Shown here piece after piece: positions 10,205 to 20,308 of a DNA stretch of 64,000 nt. A model generated the notes under the pieces. That model did not search any database, was not told the origin of the DNA, and was given only the letters and a program-made list of their open reading frames with translations. The translations under genes and the position numbers were made by a program. The stretch's first letter is position 1, and every line of letters starts with the position of its first letter. The DNA is from Deltaproteobacteria bacterium (GTDB taxonomy: Bacteria; Desulfobacterota; Binatia; Binatales; Binataceae): the NCBI GenBank assembly GCA_021801125.1, contig JAJYYI010000042.1, forward strand, positions 1 to 64,000, given 5' to 3'.

Positions 10205-12409
10205 GTGATGGATGAGGGGCAGGTATTTCCCAAGCCTAAGGAGCGTTTGGCTGGTTTCGCACGATTCGTCTTGGCGCTGACTCTGGTGTTTGCCGGTGGC
10301 GGCTTGGCGAGTGCTTTGCGCATATCGGAGATCGCTGCGCTATCGACTAACACCGCCAATGCCGCGGTTGGGTCCGCGCAGCAAGAGCAGGTGCGCCGCG
10401 AGTTTTTGCGTGGTTATCAGGCCCAGGTCGACGGCGATTACGCGCAGGCGGCGCGGGTTTTCAGCGCGCTCGAGGGACGTTATCCTGAGCTCGGCGACTA
10501 CGTTCTGTTCTATCTGGGGCGCGCGCAAAGCAAGCTCGGATCGGCGAGTGCGGCCGAGGCGAGCTTCGAGCGATTATTGCGCTCTTACCCGCAAAGTCTT
10601 CTGGCTGAGCGCAGCGAATTCGAATTGGCCAAGCTAGCTCTCGAGCAAGCGCAGTTTACGCGGGCCGAACAGATTGCGGTGCACCTGATGCCTAAAATTA
10701 CCTCGACCGAACTGGAAGGCGAGACACGAGTGGTGCTAGCGGGAGCGCTCGTCGGTCGCAGAGAGATCCGCGAAGCCGACGCGCAGTTGGAACAAGTGCG
10801 CCAGGAGATGCCCCATTCCGCCGCTGACGCGAAGGCCCGCGTGATGCAGACCGAATTACGCCAGCTTTATCCCAGCATAATCGGGCTGCACACGGCAGAG
10901 GAATTCAGGAGCGAAGCCGAGTTGTTGTACAGAGAAGGCCTCGCGGCTCAAGCCCTAACGGCCGTCGATAAGGCGCTGAGCCTGCATCCCAGCGCGGACA
11001 TGACGGCGGAGATATTGTGGATCGAGGCTCGTGCGGCGGCGCATGTTGACCGCGCGCGCCAAAAACGCGCGCTCGACCGGTATCTGGAATTGGCGCCGAA
11101 CGGCGCGGCGGCGCCCCAGGCGACCTACGCGCTGGGGCTATGGTATTGGCATGAGGATCAGACCGCGTTGGCCAGGGATTGGTTTGCCCGCGTAGCGCGC
11201 AGATTCGCCGCCAGCCCGCTGGCAGCCGAGGCGATGCTGCGGGCTGCGCGCATCGCCGAGGAGGAAGGCGATTTAAATCTGGCGCGCACCGAATATCTGC
11301 GCTTGGCCGCCCGTTACCCACAAAGCGACGCGGGCGAACAGGCGCAATTCCGCGCGCCATGGATGCTATACATGAGCGAGAACTATCGCGCCGCAGGCGA
11401 ACAGTTCAGCGGGCTTCGCGAGCGGACGCCCGCCGGCGCCGCTCGCGACCGCTTCGGCTACTGGGAGGCGCGAGCGTGGGAGAAATCGGGTCAGCCTGAC
11501 AGAGCGCGCACCCGCTTCGCGACAGTCGCTCAGAGCCTCGCCAGCAACTACTATCCGGCGCTCGCCGCTCGCAGAATAGGCGAGGATCCTCCAATCTTGG
11601 CAACTGTCGATCTGGTGGCCGGAAGATCACCCCGGGTCAACGGTCCGGCGGCGTTTCACCTGGTGCGAGCCGACGAGCTTGCCGCGCTGGGGCTAAAGCG
11701 CCAAACGGCCAACGAGTTGCTCGCATTAGTGAAATTCGCCAGGGAGCAATCGAGCCTGCGTAACTTTGTGCTGGTCGAGCTGCAGGCCGCTCAAGCCTAC
11801 TACGACGCGATCATGGTAGCGGTGGAAATGGAGCAGCGTGGCGAATTGGACTCGGCCGCGGCGGAACGCTTGCGCTATCCGCGCGCCTACTGGGACTGGA
11901 TCGGTCCGATCGGCGCTCGCATCGGCCTCGACCCTTATCTGTTGCTCGCCGTGGCGCGCCAGGAAAGCCTCTTCAACCCGAACGCCCGCTCCCCAGCCGA
12001 CGCGCGGGGGCTTATGCAGTTGCTGCCGGCAACCGCCGGGCGGCTTGGCAACGGGCCTCGCGACCAGGTCGATCTTTATGACCCGCAGCGTAATCTGGAA
12101 CTCGGTGCGCTTGAGTTAAAGCGTTTGTTAAATCGCTTTGGGGACGACCTATTCAAAGCGGTTGCCGCTTATAATGCCGGCGAGCAGGCGGTTGAGCGCT
12201 GGAACTCCAGTTTCTCTGGAGACGACGACGAATGGGTTGAAAATATCGAGTACAAAGAAACCCGCCGCTATGTAAAAAGAGTCATCGGCGGCCTGCGCGA
12301 ATATCGGATGCTGTACGGACCGCCGACGCATCGCTCCACCCCAAGCCGCGCGGGTAGTGAGGAGTTCACGCCGGCCGCTGACGCCCGAGGCGGTGCGGCG
12401 CAAGAATAA
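10205..12409 (+). CDS. Lytic murein transglycosylase (Slt70-like, TPR-rich)
   Basis: ARQESLFNPNARSPADARGLMQLLPATA and AYNAGEQAVERW in the C-terminal SLT domain. Confidence 0.95.
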   Translation: MMDEGQVFPKPKERLAGFARFVLALTLVFAGGGLASALRISEIAALSTNTANAAVGSAQQEQVRREFLRGYQAQVDGDYAQAARVFSALEGRYPELGDYVLFYLGRAQSKLGSASAAEASFERLLRSYPQSLLAERSEFELAKLALEQAQFTRAEQIAVHLMPKITSTELEGETRVVLAGALVGRREIREADAQLEQVRQEMPHSAADAKARVMQTELRQLYPSIIGLHTAEEFRSEAELLYREGLAAQALTAVDKALSLHPSADMTAEILWIEARAAAHVDRARQKRALDRYLELAPNGAAAPQATYALGLWYWHEDQTALARDWFARVARRFAASPLAAEAMLRAARIAEEEGDLNLARTEYLRLAARYPQSDAGEQAQFRAPWMLYMSENYRAAGEQFSGLRERTPAGAARDRFGYWEARAWEKSGQPDRARTRFATVAQSLASNYYPALAARRIGEDPPILATVDLVAGRSPRVNGPAAFHLVRADELAALGLKRQTANELLALVKFAREQSSLRNFVLVELQAAQAYYDAIMVAVEMEQRGELDSAAAERLRYPRAYWDWIGPIGARIGLDPYLLLAVARQESLFNPNARSPADARGLMQLLPATAGRLGNGPRDQVDLYDPQRNLELGALELKRLLNRFGDDLFKAVAAYNAGEQAVERWNSSFSGDDDEWVENIEYKETRRYVKRVIGGLREYRMLYGPPTHRSTPSRAGSEEFTPAADARGGAAQE

Positions 12410-12432
12410 AGGGGGAGCGCTGGATTTTCTTT

Positions 12433-13122
12433 ATGGCAATGAGTGCAAAAAGGTTTAAGGCGATCTTTTTCGACCTGGACGGGACCTTGATTGACATCCG
12501 CGGGCCGCTTTACGCCTCCGTGCGGTACGCTTTTGATTGCATGGGTGCGGAGCCGGCGCTGACCCGCGAGCGCTACGAGGAACTGCTTCTGCGAGAGGGG
12601 TTGTCGCTGGGCGTGGCGGAATCACAAAGACGGCAATATGCCAAGCTCGTCCTATCACACTTCATGGCCCAAGCTCAGGACGCGCAATTCGAGATCCTTC
12701 CCGAGGTTCCCGAAGCGTTGACCGAGCTTAAGCGGCGCAATTACACGACGGGCGTCGTGACGAGCCGCCCCGGCGACGCGGAGGCGATTAGCTATAAGCT
12801 CAACGCTTGCGGTTTGGCCGGGCTGCTGGACCACGTGCTCACCGCGCGCATCAACAACCTAAGCGCGCTCGATAAGACAGAGAGCCTCGCCCTTGCGTGC
12901 GAGCGTGCGGGCGTCTTGTCGGCGCATTGCGCATACGTCGGCGATGAGCCGCGCGATACGATGGCGGCACGAAATGCCAAGTTCGGCATGGCTATCGCGG
13001 TAGCCACCGGTGCTGCCGGTTTCGAGCATCTGCGCGGCCATCCCGAGTTCAAGCCTGGTCATGTGCTGCACTCGATGGGGCAGCTCCCCGAACTGATGGC
13101 GCGCCTGGACCTCGACGATTAA
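12433..13122 (+). CDS. HAD-superfamily hydrolase (phosphoglycolate phosphatase-like)
   Basis: IFFDLDGTLID, VVTSRP, YVGDEPRDTMAARNAKFGMAIAV. Confidence 0.92.
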   Translation: MAMSAKRFKAIFFDLDGTLIDIRGPLYASVRYAFDCMGAEPALTRERYEELLLREGLSLGVAESQRRQYAKLVLSHFMAQAQDAQFEILPEVPEALTELKRRNYTTGVVTSRPGDAEAISYKLNACGLAGLLDHVLTARINNLSALDKTESLALACERAGVLSAHCAYVGDEPRDTMAARNAKFGMAIAVATGAAGFEHLRGHPEFKPGHVLHSMGQLPELMARLDLDD

Positions 13123-13319
13123 AACGGCTGGGCTGGCGCCGGACTTAAGCAACCGCGCATTCGTCTGATTCCCAACGAAAAGAGATTAGCGGTCAGGCAA
13201 GCGAATACCTGTCCGGCGCGCGCTGAAGCCTCGGCGCTGATCGCTGTCAGGACCGAGCGACATGAGTTCGCGATAATTCTCACCTGACTCACTTGCTCGA
13301 CCCTCGCGCCGCAAGACGG

Positions 13320-13835
13320 TCAGCGCGTGAGCGCGGCGATTACTTTGTCGACTGCAGCCTCGGCTTTGGCCTTCATCTCCTCATTGGTCGCATCCTGGAT
13401 TGGATGGGGGACGAAGATCCGTCGCACCTCCGGCAAGCCGAGGGCGTCGGCCTGCCTTTGCGCAGCTTCAACGAAAACGTCCGACGCCAAGAAGACCGCC
13501 GGCTTAGCGCTGGTTTCAAACCATATTGAGTCGTGCACACTGCACGTCGTGCACGACCCTCAATCGGCGAGGGCTTCGATTACGAAGTCGTTCTCCGCGG
13601 CGATAGTGCGCCTTAGCTCTTCCGGCGCGGGCTTGGTAAAAGTCGGCTTGCGGTACCGGTTGAATTTCACTTCCGGCAGCCGCTCGCTGAGCAACTCCGC
13701 GAGCCGATCCAGAAAGACGTCGCCGCGCGGTTTGCTGATATCGAGCAGAGCCACGGCGCCGTGAAGTTGTGGCGTCCGTGCGGCAAGAGTTCGTCTTACC
13801 GGCACACGCTCGTCGGTCGGATCGATTATCTCCAT
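13320..13835 (-). CDS. UGSC-family selenoprotein; in-frame UGA at 13562..13560 read as selenocysteine
   Basis: ORF 13560..13856 (MEIIDPTDERV...FVIEALAD) and ORF 13320..13538 lie in the same frame across one TGA. Joined product reads ...EALAD-U-GSCTTCSVHDSIWFETSAKPAVFLASDVF..., matching the named UGSC motif. Confidence 0.87.
13528..13559 (-). promoter_or_regulatory. Putative bacterial SECIS stem-loop immediately 3' of the UGA
   Basis: GGGTCGTGCAC-GACGTGCAGT-GTGCACGACTC: 11-bp stem with a single G-U wobble. Two further pairs can form around a G bulge, leaving apical loop GTGCA that starts with G. Confidence 0.75.
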
Positions 13836-13842
13836 GGTTTGC

Positions 13843-15456
13843 TCACACCTCCTCAATCACGCGGCTTACGCTTCGCGCGGCGGCCCTGTCGTACCATCCG
13901 GCGAAAATCGCCGTGAATTTTCCGGCTTCGCCGCCGGCGACGACAATGTTGATTCCTTCCGCCTCGCGGAACTTCGGGATGCGGCGCGCCAGATCGGCGG
14001 TTGTCGGCTCCTTGATCCCTAGGACTCCGGGCGCCGTTCCGACCGCGCACTCGGAACTCGGCAGCAGTTCGGAAAGCGGCCGAGCCGTGATCTCCTGAAT
14101 TCGTTCGCGCACCTGAGTTTTGGTCCATCCGTCGCGGGCAAATACGGCGGCGTGCTCCGGCGCGACCACGATCAGCACCTCCGGCTCGTAGTCATGCGCC
14201 TTGGGATGCCCGCAGGCCTCGAGGCCCAGACCCAGGCTTGCGGCGAGCGAGCTTGCAGTGCGCGACGTTTGATCCCAAACCTGGCGCGAGCCGGACTCGA
14301 GGGGAAAGACGGTAACCACGCTTTGCTCGGGCTTAAATCCGCGCTCCACGTGAAGCGGTTCCCACGGAGTCCGTTCTTCCCATTCCGCGAAGCAGGTCGT
14401 GTATTTGCCGGCAGAGCCTAGCGTGGTTTGCTCAACTTCGCCTGGGCGTGCTCCGCCGAGATTGCGCATCACGAGCTTCAACGCGCGCCCGATCGTGGCA
14501 TTGGCGCGGTTCCCGTACCCGAGCACCATGCGTCCCATATTCATCACGATCCTATGGCGAATCGGGCCGTTGACGACAATCACCGGTGTTGCACCCCAAG
14601 TCGTCGCCATCACGCCGTGGACGTTGAACTCGGGGGTGCATGCCGCCTCAAGGGCGGCGAGCACCACGGGCAGATATTCGGGTTTGCACCCGGCCATCAC
14701 AGCGTTCGCCGCAACCGTTTCGACGGTCGCCGGGGCCATGTTCGGCGGCACGATTGCGACCACTTCCTGCGCGTCGCGCCGCGTGCCCTTCAGCATCGCC
14801 ACCACACGCTCCGGCGTTGGGGGTATCACCGGAAGGCCGTCAGTAAGCCCACGCTCGAACATGAATTCGAACGGGTCCTCGGCCGAGCCCAACTCGATTC
14901 GGCGCGCCCGCAAGCGCGAGCCTGACGCTTCCGCTTCAAGCCGCTGCGCCGCTTGGGGCTCGAGCGACTTCGAGCCGCATCCCGCGCGCCAGGCTGGATA
15001 GCTGTTCCAATCAAGCGCCGGTTCGGCAACGCCCGCAAGCGCGGCAAATTCCTTGAACGTGCTGCGCCACTCGTCACGCACGAAGCCTTCGAGGCGGCGC
15101 AATTCGCTCCCGTCCGCTCGCACCAGGACGATCGTCGGTACGATTTCAATCGCGAAGCCGTAGGAAACCTTCAACGCCGAGTCGTCGAGCATCGGAACTT
15201 CGAGCCCGTGGCGCGCGACCAACTTAAGGTTGCCTTCGCGCTCCTGGCCGATCGCCCATATATCGGCCTTCGCACGCATCGCACGAAAGGCCGCGTCGAT
15301 CAACGGCACCGAAAGGTCGCACGTCGGGCAATCCTCCTTGACGAAGCAGAGCATCGCGGGACGCTCCCCTGGAAAGGTGCGTTGCGTTCCTGCGGCATCG
15401 GTCAAGATGAACGGAGGCAAATTGTTTGAACTTCGTTGTGTCCCCACGCCGAGCAT
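13843..15456 (-). CDS. Thioredoxin-fold (CPTC) domain fused to a large UGSC-associated domain
   Basis: MLCFVKEDCPTCDLSVPLIDAAF...IEIVPTIVLVRADG thioredoxin-like region, then FERGLTDGLPVIPPTPERVVAML...; overlaps/abuts the start of the UGSC gene. Confidence 0.75.
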   Translation of the reverse strand: MLGVGTQRSSNNLPPFILTDAAGTQRTFPGERPAMLCFVKEDCPTCDLSVPLIDAAFRAMRAKADIWAIGQEREGNLKLVARHGLEVPMLDDSALKVSYGFAIEIVPTIVLVRADGSELRRLEGFVRDEWRSTFKEFAALAGVAEPALDWNSYPAWRAGCGSKSLEPQAAQRLEAEASGSRLRARRIELGSAEDPFEFMFERGLTDGLPVIPPTPERVVAMLKGTRRDAQEVVAIVPPNMAPATVETVAANAVMAGCKPEYLPVVLAALEAACTPEFNVHGVMATTWGATPVIVVNGPIRHRIVMNMGRMVLGYGNRANATIGRALKLVMRNLGGARPGEVEQTTLGSAGKYTTCFAEWEERTPWEPLHVERGFKPEQSVVTVFPLESGSRQVWDQTSRTASSLAASLGLGLEACGHPKAHDYEPEVLIVVAPEHAAVFARDGWTKTQVRERIQEITARPLSELLPSSECAVGTAPGVLGIKEPTTADLARRIPKFREAEGINIVVAGGEAGKFTAIFAGWYDRAAARSVSRVIEEV

Positions 15457-15648
15457 CTTAGCGCTTGGGCGCGGGCGGCGAAAGGATTGGCACGAGCCGG
15501 CGCCGGCGCACCGTTGCTGCCAGCTTTCGAAGAAACCGACGTAAGCACTCGTCGATGCAGGCGGTCAGCCGTGATCCGCGGTCAGTTTCGCGACGTACCG
15601 AAGCGAAGTCTCAGCCGCGCAATAAGCGGCCGTCAATTTTTGTCGCAG

Positions 15649-16515
15649 TCAGCCCTCGCGCTGAGCGAGCGCGAGAGCCAGCTCCGCGCGCATCGCTTGC
15701 GCGGCGCGCCGCGCCGCCTCCGGCGGCTTCCTGCTCGTGTCGTTCCGATACGCATACATGATCGCGCGGCTGGCATTGACGACCACGCCCGGAGCCGGCG
15801 CGTCGGAAGCGGCAGCCAAAGCGTCGGCGGCGCTCGCGCCTTGGGCGCCGTAACCGGGCACGAGGATCAGCGCTCGCGGCATCAGGATGCGCGCGCGTTC
15901 AGCGTGAGCCGGATAGGTCGCGCCGATGACCGCGCCGACGGAGCTGAGTCCCGCTTCGCCGACAAACGGCTCGCCCCATTTATGGACCTGTTCCGCGACC
16001 AGTTCCCACAACGGACGGTGGGGGGCCGGCAGATCTTGGAAGTCGCCCGACGACGGATTCGAGGTCTTGACCAAAACAAAAAGACCGCGCCCGCTTTCTA
16101 CATACGGCAGAAACGGCGCGATCGCGTCGGCGCCAAGGTAGGGATTTATCGTCATCGCGTCGCTCGCGAAGTTGCCCCGACCCAAGAACGCCTCGGCGTA
16201 AGCGGCGGAGGTGGAGCCTATATCGCCGCGCTTTGCGTCCGCGATAACCGGCAAGTCCAATCGGCGAGTGAAAGCCATCGCCTCGGCGAGCGCCCGCATC
16301 CCGTCGAGTCCCCGCGCCTCGAAAAACGCCAGTTGGAATTTAACCGCTACGACTTGGTCAGCGCAGGCTTCGATGATCTCCGAGCAGAAGCGGTTCAGCG
16401 AATAGTCGGTCGGCACGCCGGGCGCTTGCGGGCTGTCTAGCTGTGGGTCGACACCGAGCACGAGCACGCTTTGCTTGGCTTGTGAAAGCTCGGTTACACG
16501 GTCGGTGAAATTCAT
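15649..16515 (-). CDS. pyrF: Orotidine 5'-phosphate decarboxylase (type 2)
   Basis: LGVDPQLDS, VVAVKFQLAFFEARG, VIADAKRGDIGSTSAAYAEAFLG. Confidence 0.95.
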   Translation of the reverse strand: MNFTDRVTELSQAKQSVLVLGVDPQLDSPQAPGVPTDYSLNRFCSEIIEACADQVVAVKFQLAFFEARGLDGMRALAEAMAFTRRLDLPVIADAKRGDIGSTSAAYAEAFLGRGNFASDAMTINPYLGADAIAPFLPYVESGRGLFVLVKTSNPSSGDFQDLPAPHRPLWELVAEQVHKWGEPFVGEAGLSSVGAVIGATYPAHAERARILMPRALILVPGYGAQGASAADALAAASDAPAPGVVVNASRAIMYAYRNDTSRKPPEAARRAAQAMRAELALALAQREG

Positions 16516-16582
16516 CGACGAAATCATTGCACAACCGCAGAGGCTGAATAAACCAAGTCGCCCTCCCTGGTGTATTTTCCCA

Positions 16583-17290
16583 TTAGTCCAATGGCTGACG
16601 AAGTTTCTTCACAACGCTTCTTCCACGGCTGGCGCCGTCGGCCGCGGGTCCGCCCACCCGCGGTGTCGGCGACCTCGGCTTGAGGCTCTGCCACAAGTAC
16701 CAGACCGCCACCGTGCGGTATGGGCGCCAGATCTCGCCGAGGCTTCGAAGCTCGCTCGTCTTCGGCATCCGCTCCATCCCGTAGGCCTTGGCGACCGCAT
16801 TGCGAAACCCGAGATCGTCAACCGGCAGGACGTCGGGGCGGCCGAGGTTGAACATGAGGAACATTTCGGCTGTCCAGCGGCCGATACCTTTGACTTGGGT
16901 GAGTTCGCTGATGATTTCCTCGTCCTCCATGACGCTGAACCGCGCCAGGTTGAGTGTTCCCGAAGCGATACGATCTGCCAGATCCTTCAAGTAGAGAATT
17001 TTCTGCCGCGACAAGCCGACGGTCCGCAGCTTTTCATCGGGCGCGCTTGCCACCTGCTCCGGCGTGGGGAAGGCACGCGAGTCGAAGATGCCGACGAAGC
17101 GATCGTAGATTGCCTGCGCGGCGGATCCGGCGAGCTGTTGGAAGATGATCGCTCGCACGAGTACTTGAAAGCGCCCGCGCCTGAGCATCATCTGAAACGG
17201 TCCCACCTGCGCGATAATTTCGGCAAGCGTCCTGTCGGCCGCGCGCAGGAATGCGACCGCTTCCTCGGCGTAATTCAATGGCGTCTTCAT
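16583..17290 (-). CDS. DNA-3-methyladenine glycosylase 2 family (HhH-GPD)
   Basis: LTQVKGIGRWTAEMFLMFNLGRPDVLPVDDLG. Confidence 0.93.
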   Translation of the reverse strand: MKTPLNYAEEAVAFLRAADRTLAEIIAQVGPFQMMLRRGRFQVLVRAIIFQQLAGSAAQAIYDRFVGIFDSRAFPTPEQVASAPDEKLRTVGLSRQKILYLKDLADRIASGTLNLARFSVMEDEEIISELTQVKGIGRWTAEMFLMFNLGRPDVLPVDDLGFRNAVAKAYGMERMPKTSELRSLGEIWRPYRTVAVWYLWQSLKPRSPTPRVGGPAADGASRGRSVVKKLRQPLD

Positions 17291-17395
17291 CGGCGTAAAT
17301 TACCCAAGTGCTCGTCAAAAAAGTTTTTGCGGCTCGCGGCGGCGGCGAGATGCGCGGCGAAAGTCTTTGCTTTTAGCATCGAAAAACCTCAAACG

Positions 17396-19992
17396 CTATC
17401 GCGAGCGGGTTTCTTGCTGCATCCCCGCGAAGTTCCAGCCAAACGCTCTCCAGCCCACGGCGATCAGTACGATCAGCGCAGCGTATCCCCAGTCGGCAGG
17501 CGAAATCGGCTGCATTTGCATCAGACTCGCCAAAGGGCCGAACGTCATGCATAGCGGAAGACTGGCGGCGACGCCTGCTACCACCGCCCAGAAACGGAGT
17601 CGTCGCGGCCACGGGGCGTGCCACCACGGTCGGCTGCCGGCGAGTTCCGCCCACGCTAGCATCAGGCTACCGCCGATGACCACCGCCATCGCGGCGCTTC
17701 TGGCATACGCGGCCCCGAGGGCCAGCCGATACGCGTAAAGCCCTAGCGCGCCCGCCATTACCAGCGCGCCGGTCAACGCCGCACGCACCGCGGGCCACAG
17801 CGGCAGCAGCGGCGCCGCTGGCGCTCGCGGAGGATCTCTCATCACGTCGCTCACCGGCGGCTCTCCTTCGAAGACCAAGGCCGCGGTCGGATGGACCACC
17901 AGCTCGAGCCAGACGAGGTGAACCAGTTGCAGCAGAATCGGCATACCCAGCGCGGGCGCCAGCAGCGCCAGGCCAACAACGGTCGCCTTGAATCCGACGA
18001 GGAAGAAAAAGGCCCGCCGGATATTCTCAAACACCTGCCTGCCTTCGCGAATCGCCGCGACCAGTCCGCCCAGTTCGTCTCTGAGCAAGACCATCGCGGC
18101 CGCCCCGCGCGCGATTTCGGTTCCGCGCTTGCCCATGGTGATGCCGATGTTGGCGCGGCGAAGCGCGGGGGCGTCGTTGATCCCGTCGCCGGTCATCGCG
18201 ACGATCTCGCCGGAGCGGACCAGGGTGTCGACGATGGCGTATTTTTGCTCGGGCCGCACGCGCGCAAAGATGCTCGAGTGGGCCACAAGATCGGTCAAGC
18301 GCTCCGGCGTGACGCCGTCGAGGTCGGGTCCATTTACTATCTTGTCGTCTTGATGGATGATTCCGGCGGCTTCGGCAACGGCGTGCGCCGTGATTGCATG
18401 GTCGCCGGTGACCAGCTTGAGATGCAAGCCTGCTTCTTGGCATTGCCTGACGGCTCCGACGACGCCTTTGCGCAATGGGTCGCGAAATGCCAGCAGGCCG
18501 TAAAGTCTAAGTCCGCGTTCGTCATGCTCGCGATCTCCGTTGAATAGGCCGTTCTCCTCGGAGCGCGCAGAGACATCTGAGAGAGCGGCTCCGGAAGCCT
18601 GCTTTGGCGCGGCCGGCTCGCCTGCCCATCGTCCGGCCACGGCCAAAACGCGCATGCCTTTATCAGCCATCGCAGCGTGCGCGGCCTCGACCGCGGCGTG
18701 CTCGCTGATGTTGAGATGGCAGTGTTCCAAAATTCCCTCGAGCGAGCCTTTAGCGACGATTCGCGCTTGCGCGGAAAGCCCGTCGCCGCCGTCAGTCCGG
18801 GCGATCCAAACGTGCGACATGTGTTTTCCCGCGGCTTCGAAAGGGTAGTCGTAGGCGAGCTGCCAGCGAGCATGAAGAGCGGCGACGTCCACTCCGTACG
18901 CGCGGCAGTGAGACAGAATCGACTGTTCGATCGGATCTGCGGCGTCGAGCTCGCAAGCGAGCGCCGCGGCTTCCAGCAGGGTCTTGGCCGATGAGCCGAT
19001 TCCAAGGGGTTCATGACTTGCCAGACCGTAGTGGCCCTCGGTCAACGTGCCGGTCTTGTCGAGGCATATTACGGTGGTTGATCCGAGCGCCTCGACGCTG
19101 GAGAGCCGGCGAGCGAGGACTCCATGGCTGCTAAGCCGCCAAGCGCCGAGGCTTAAGAAGAGCGCCATCACCAGCGGATATTCCTCGGGTGCGGCCGAGA
19201 TCGCCAGCGTAACCGCATATAGGAATGACCGCTTGAGCGTGTTCCCGCGCAGCAGCATCAGCACGAACACTCCCACTGCCACGGTCACGGCGAAGATGAG
19301 TAACTTGCGCGCCATGCGCGCGGTTTTGCGCTCCAGCGGAGTGCGCTCCTCTGGTGACTCCCTCATCAGGCGCGCGATGTCGCCGTAACGGGTCCGCTCG
19401 CCGGTGGCGGTGACCTCGAGGTAGCCGTGGCCGCTCAGCACGAGCGAGCCTGCGAACACGCTGTTTTCCTCGCCGGTTACCTCGTCGCTCGTCTTGTCGG
19501 TCGCGACCTTGTGCTGTGGTTCAGCCTCGCCGGTCAGATGCGATTCGTCCAGGGCGAGGTGGCGCACCATCGGACAGTTCCGTCGGCATGCACCACGTCG
19601 CCCTCGCCGACCAACAAGATGTCCCCGGGCGCCACCTCCGCGGTCGGGATCTCGCGATGACGGCCCTCGCGGACTACTCGCGCCCGCGGCGCGACGGCGC
19701 TTGCCAGCCGACGCAGCGCCTTGCGCGCCCGCAGCTCGAACAGCACGTCCACGATAAGCACCGGAACCGCGGCGACGGTCAAGACGATTGCGTCGTGGCG
19801 GTTGCCCAATGCCGCGTAGAATGCTGCCGCGCCGAGCAGCATCAGCACCATCGGGTCGGCCAAGGCGCCAATCACCTCTTTGACCCGCGCGGTCTTGGAG
19901 AGCCGTACAAAACGATTGGGTCCGAATCTCTTGAGCCGGGCCGCAGCTTCAGCCTCGCTGAGCCCTCGGAACCCTTCAGGGGTGAATTGCAT
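17396..19992 (-). pseudogene. Cation-transporting P-type ATPase interrupted by a frameshift near 19560-19575
   Basis: N-terminal ORF 19534..19992 ends ...VVHADGTVRWCATSPWTNRI*. ORF 17396..19570 resumes ...HLALDESHLTGEAEP and carries DKTGTLTEG and MTGDGINDAPALRRANIGITMG. Confidence 0.85.
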
Positions 19993-20261
19993 CGCCTACA
20001 AGATAGCGACTCGTTCTCGGGCTCACTACCCCGACGTCATTCTCGTCCCGCTCGGCGCAAGTCGCCGATCGGTCCGAATTTTCGCGAGTTCGCTTTTCGT
20101 TTGCCGCATCGTGAGATCACTGCCTCCTGTCTGCGTATCCCGGAGTCCGGGTCGGGGTTATGAGAAAGGCGGTCGCTGCCCTGAAGGCGCGCTAATAAAG
20201 AGGCGGCGAAGCGCGGGCGCAAACCGCGGCTGGGAGGCGGAGAGTAGGATTGACTAAAATT

Positions 20262-20308
20262 CACCATCGGGTTAATATCTGAAATCGGTAAGTCACCAGG
20301 TGGTTAAT
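20262..20308. promoter_or_regulatory. Imperfect direct repeat upstream of tetR (candidate operator)
   Basis: CACCATCGGGTTAAT at 20262 and CACCAGGTGGTTAAT at 20294, 12/15 identical, 32 bp apart. Confidence 0.4.

Noticed and set aside
13520-13856. Reading 13560..13856 and 13320..13538 as two separate short genes, or as a nonsense pseudogene
   Set aside because: The stop falls exactly at the U of UGSC, both flanks match one family, and a SECIS-like stem follows immediately.
15436-17554. Long plus-strand ORFs 15436..16440 and 16475..17554
   Set aside because: They are antisense to pyrF and alkA-like genes, Arg/His/Pro-rich and without domain resemblance; GC-rich shadow ORFs.
19534-19575. Programmed ribosomal frameshift in the P-type ATPase
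   Set aside because: No slippery heptamer recognised at the overlap, and frameshifting at this position is not known for the family; indel or sequence error is more likely.
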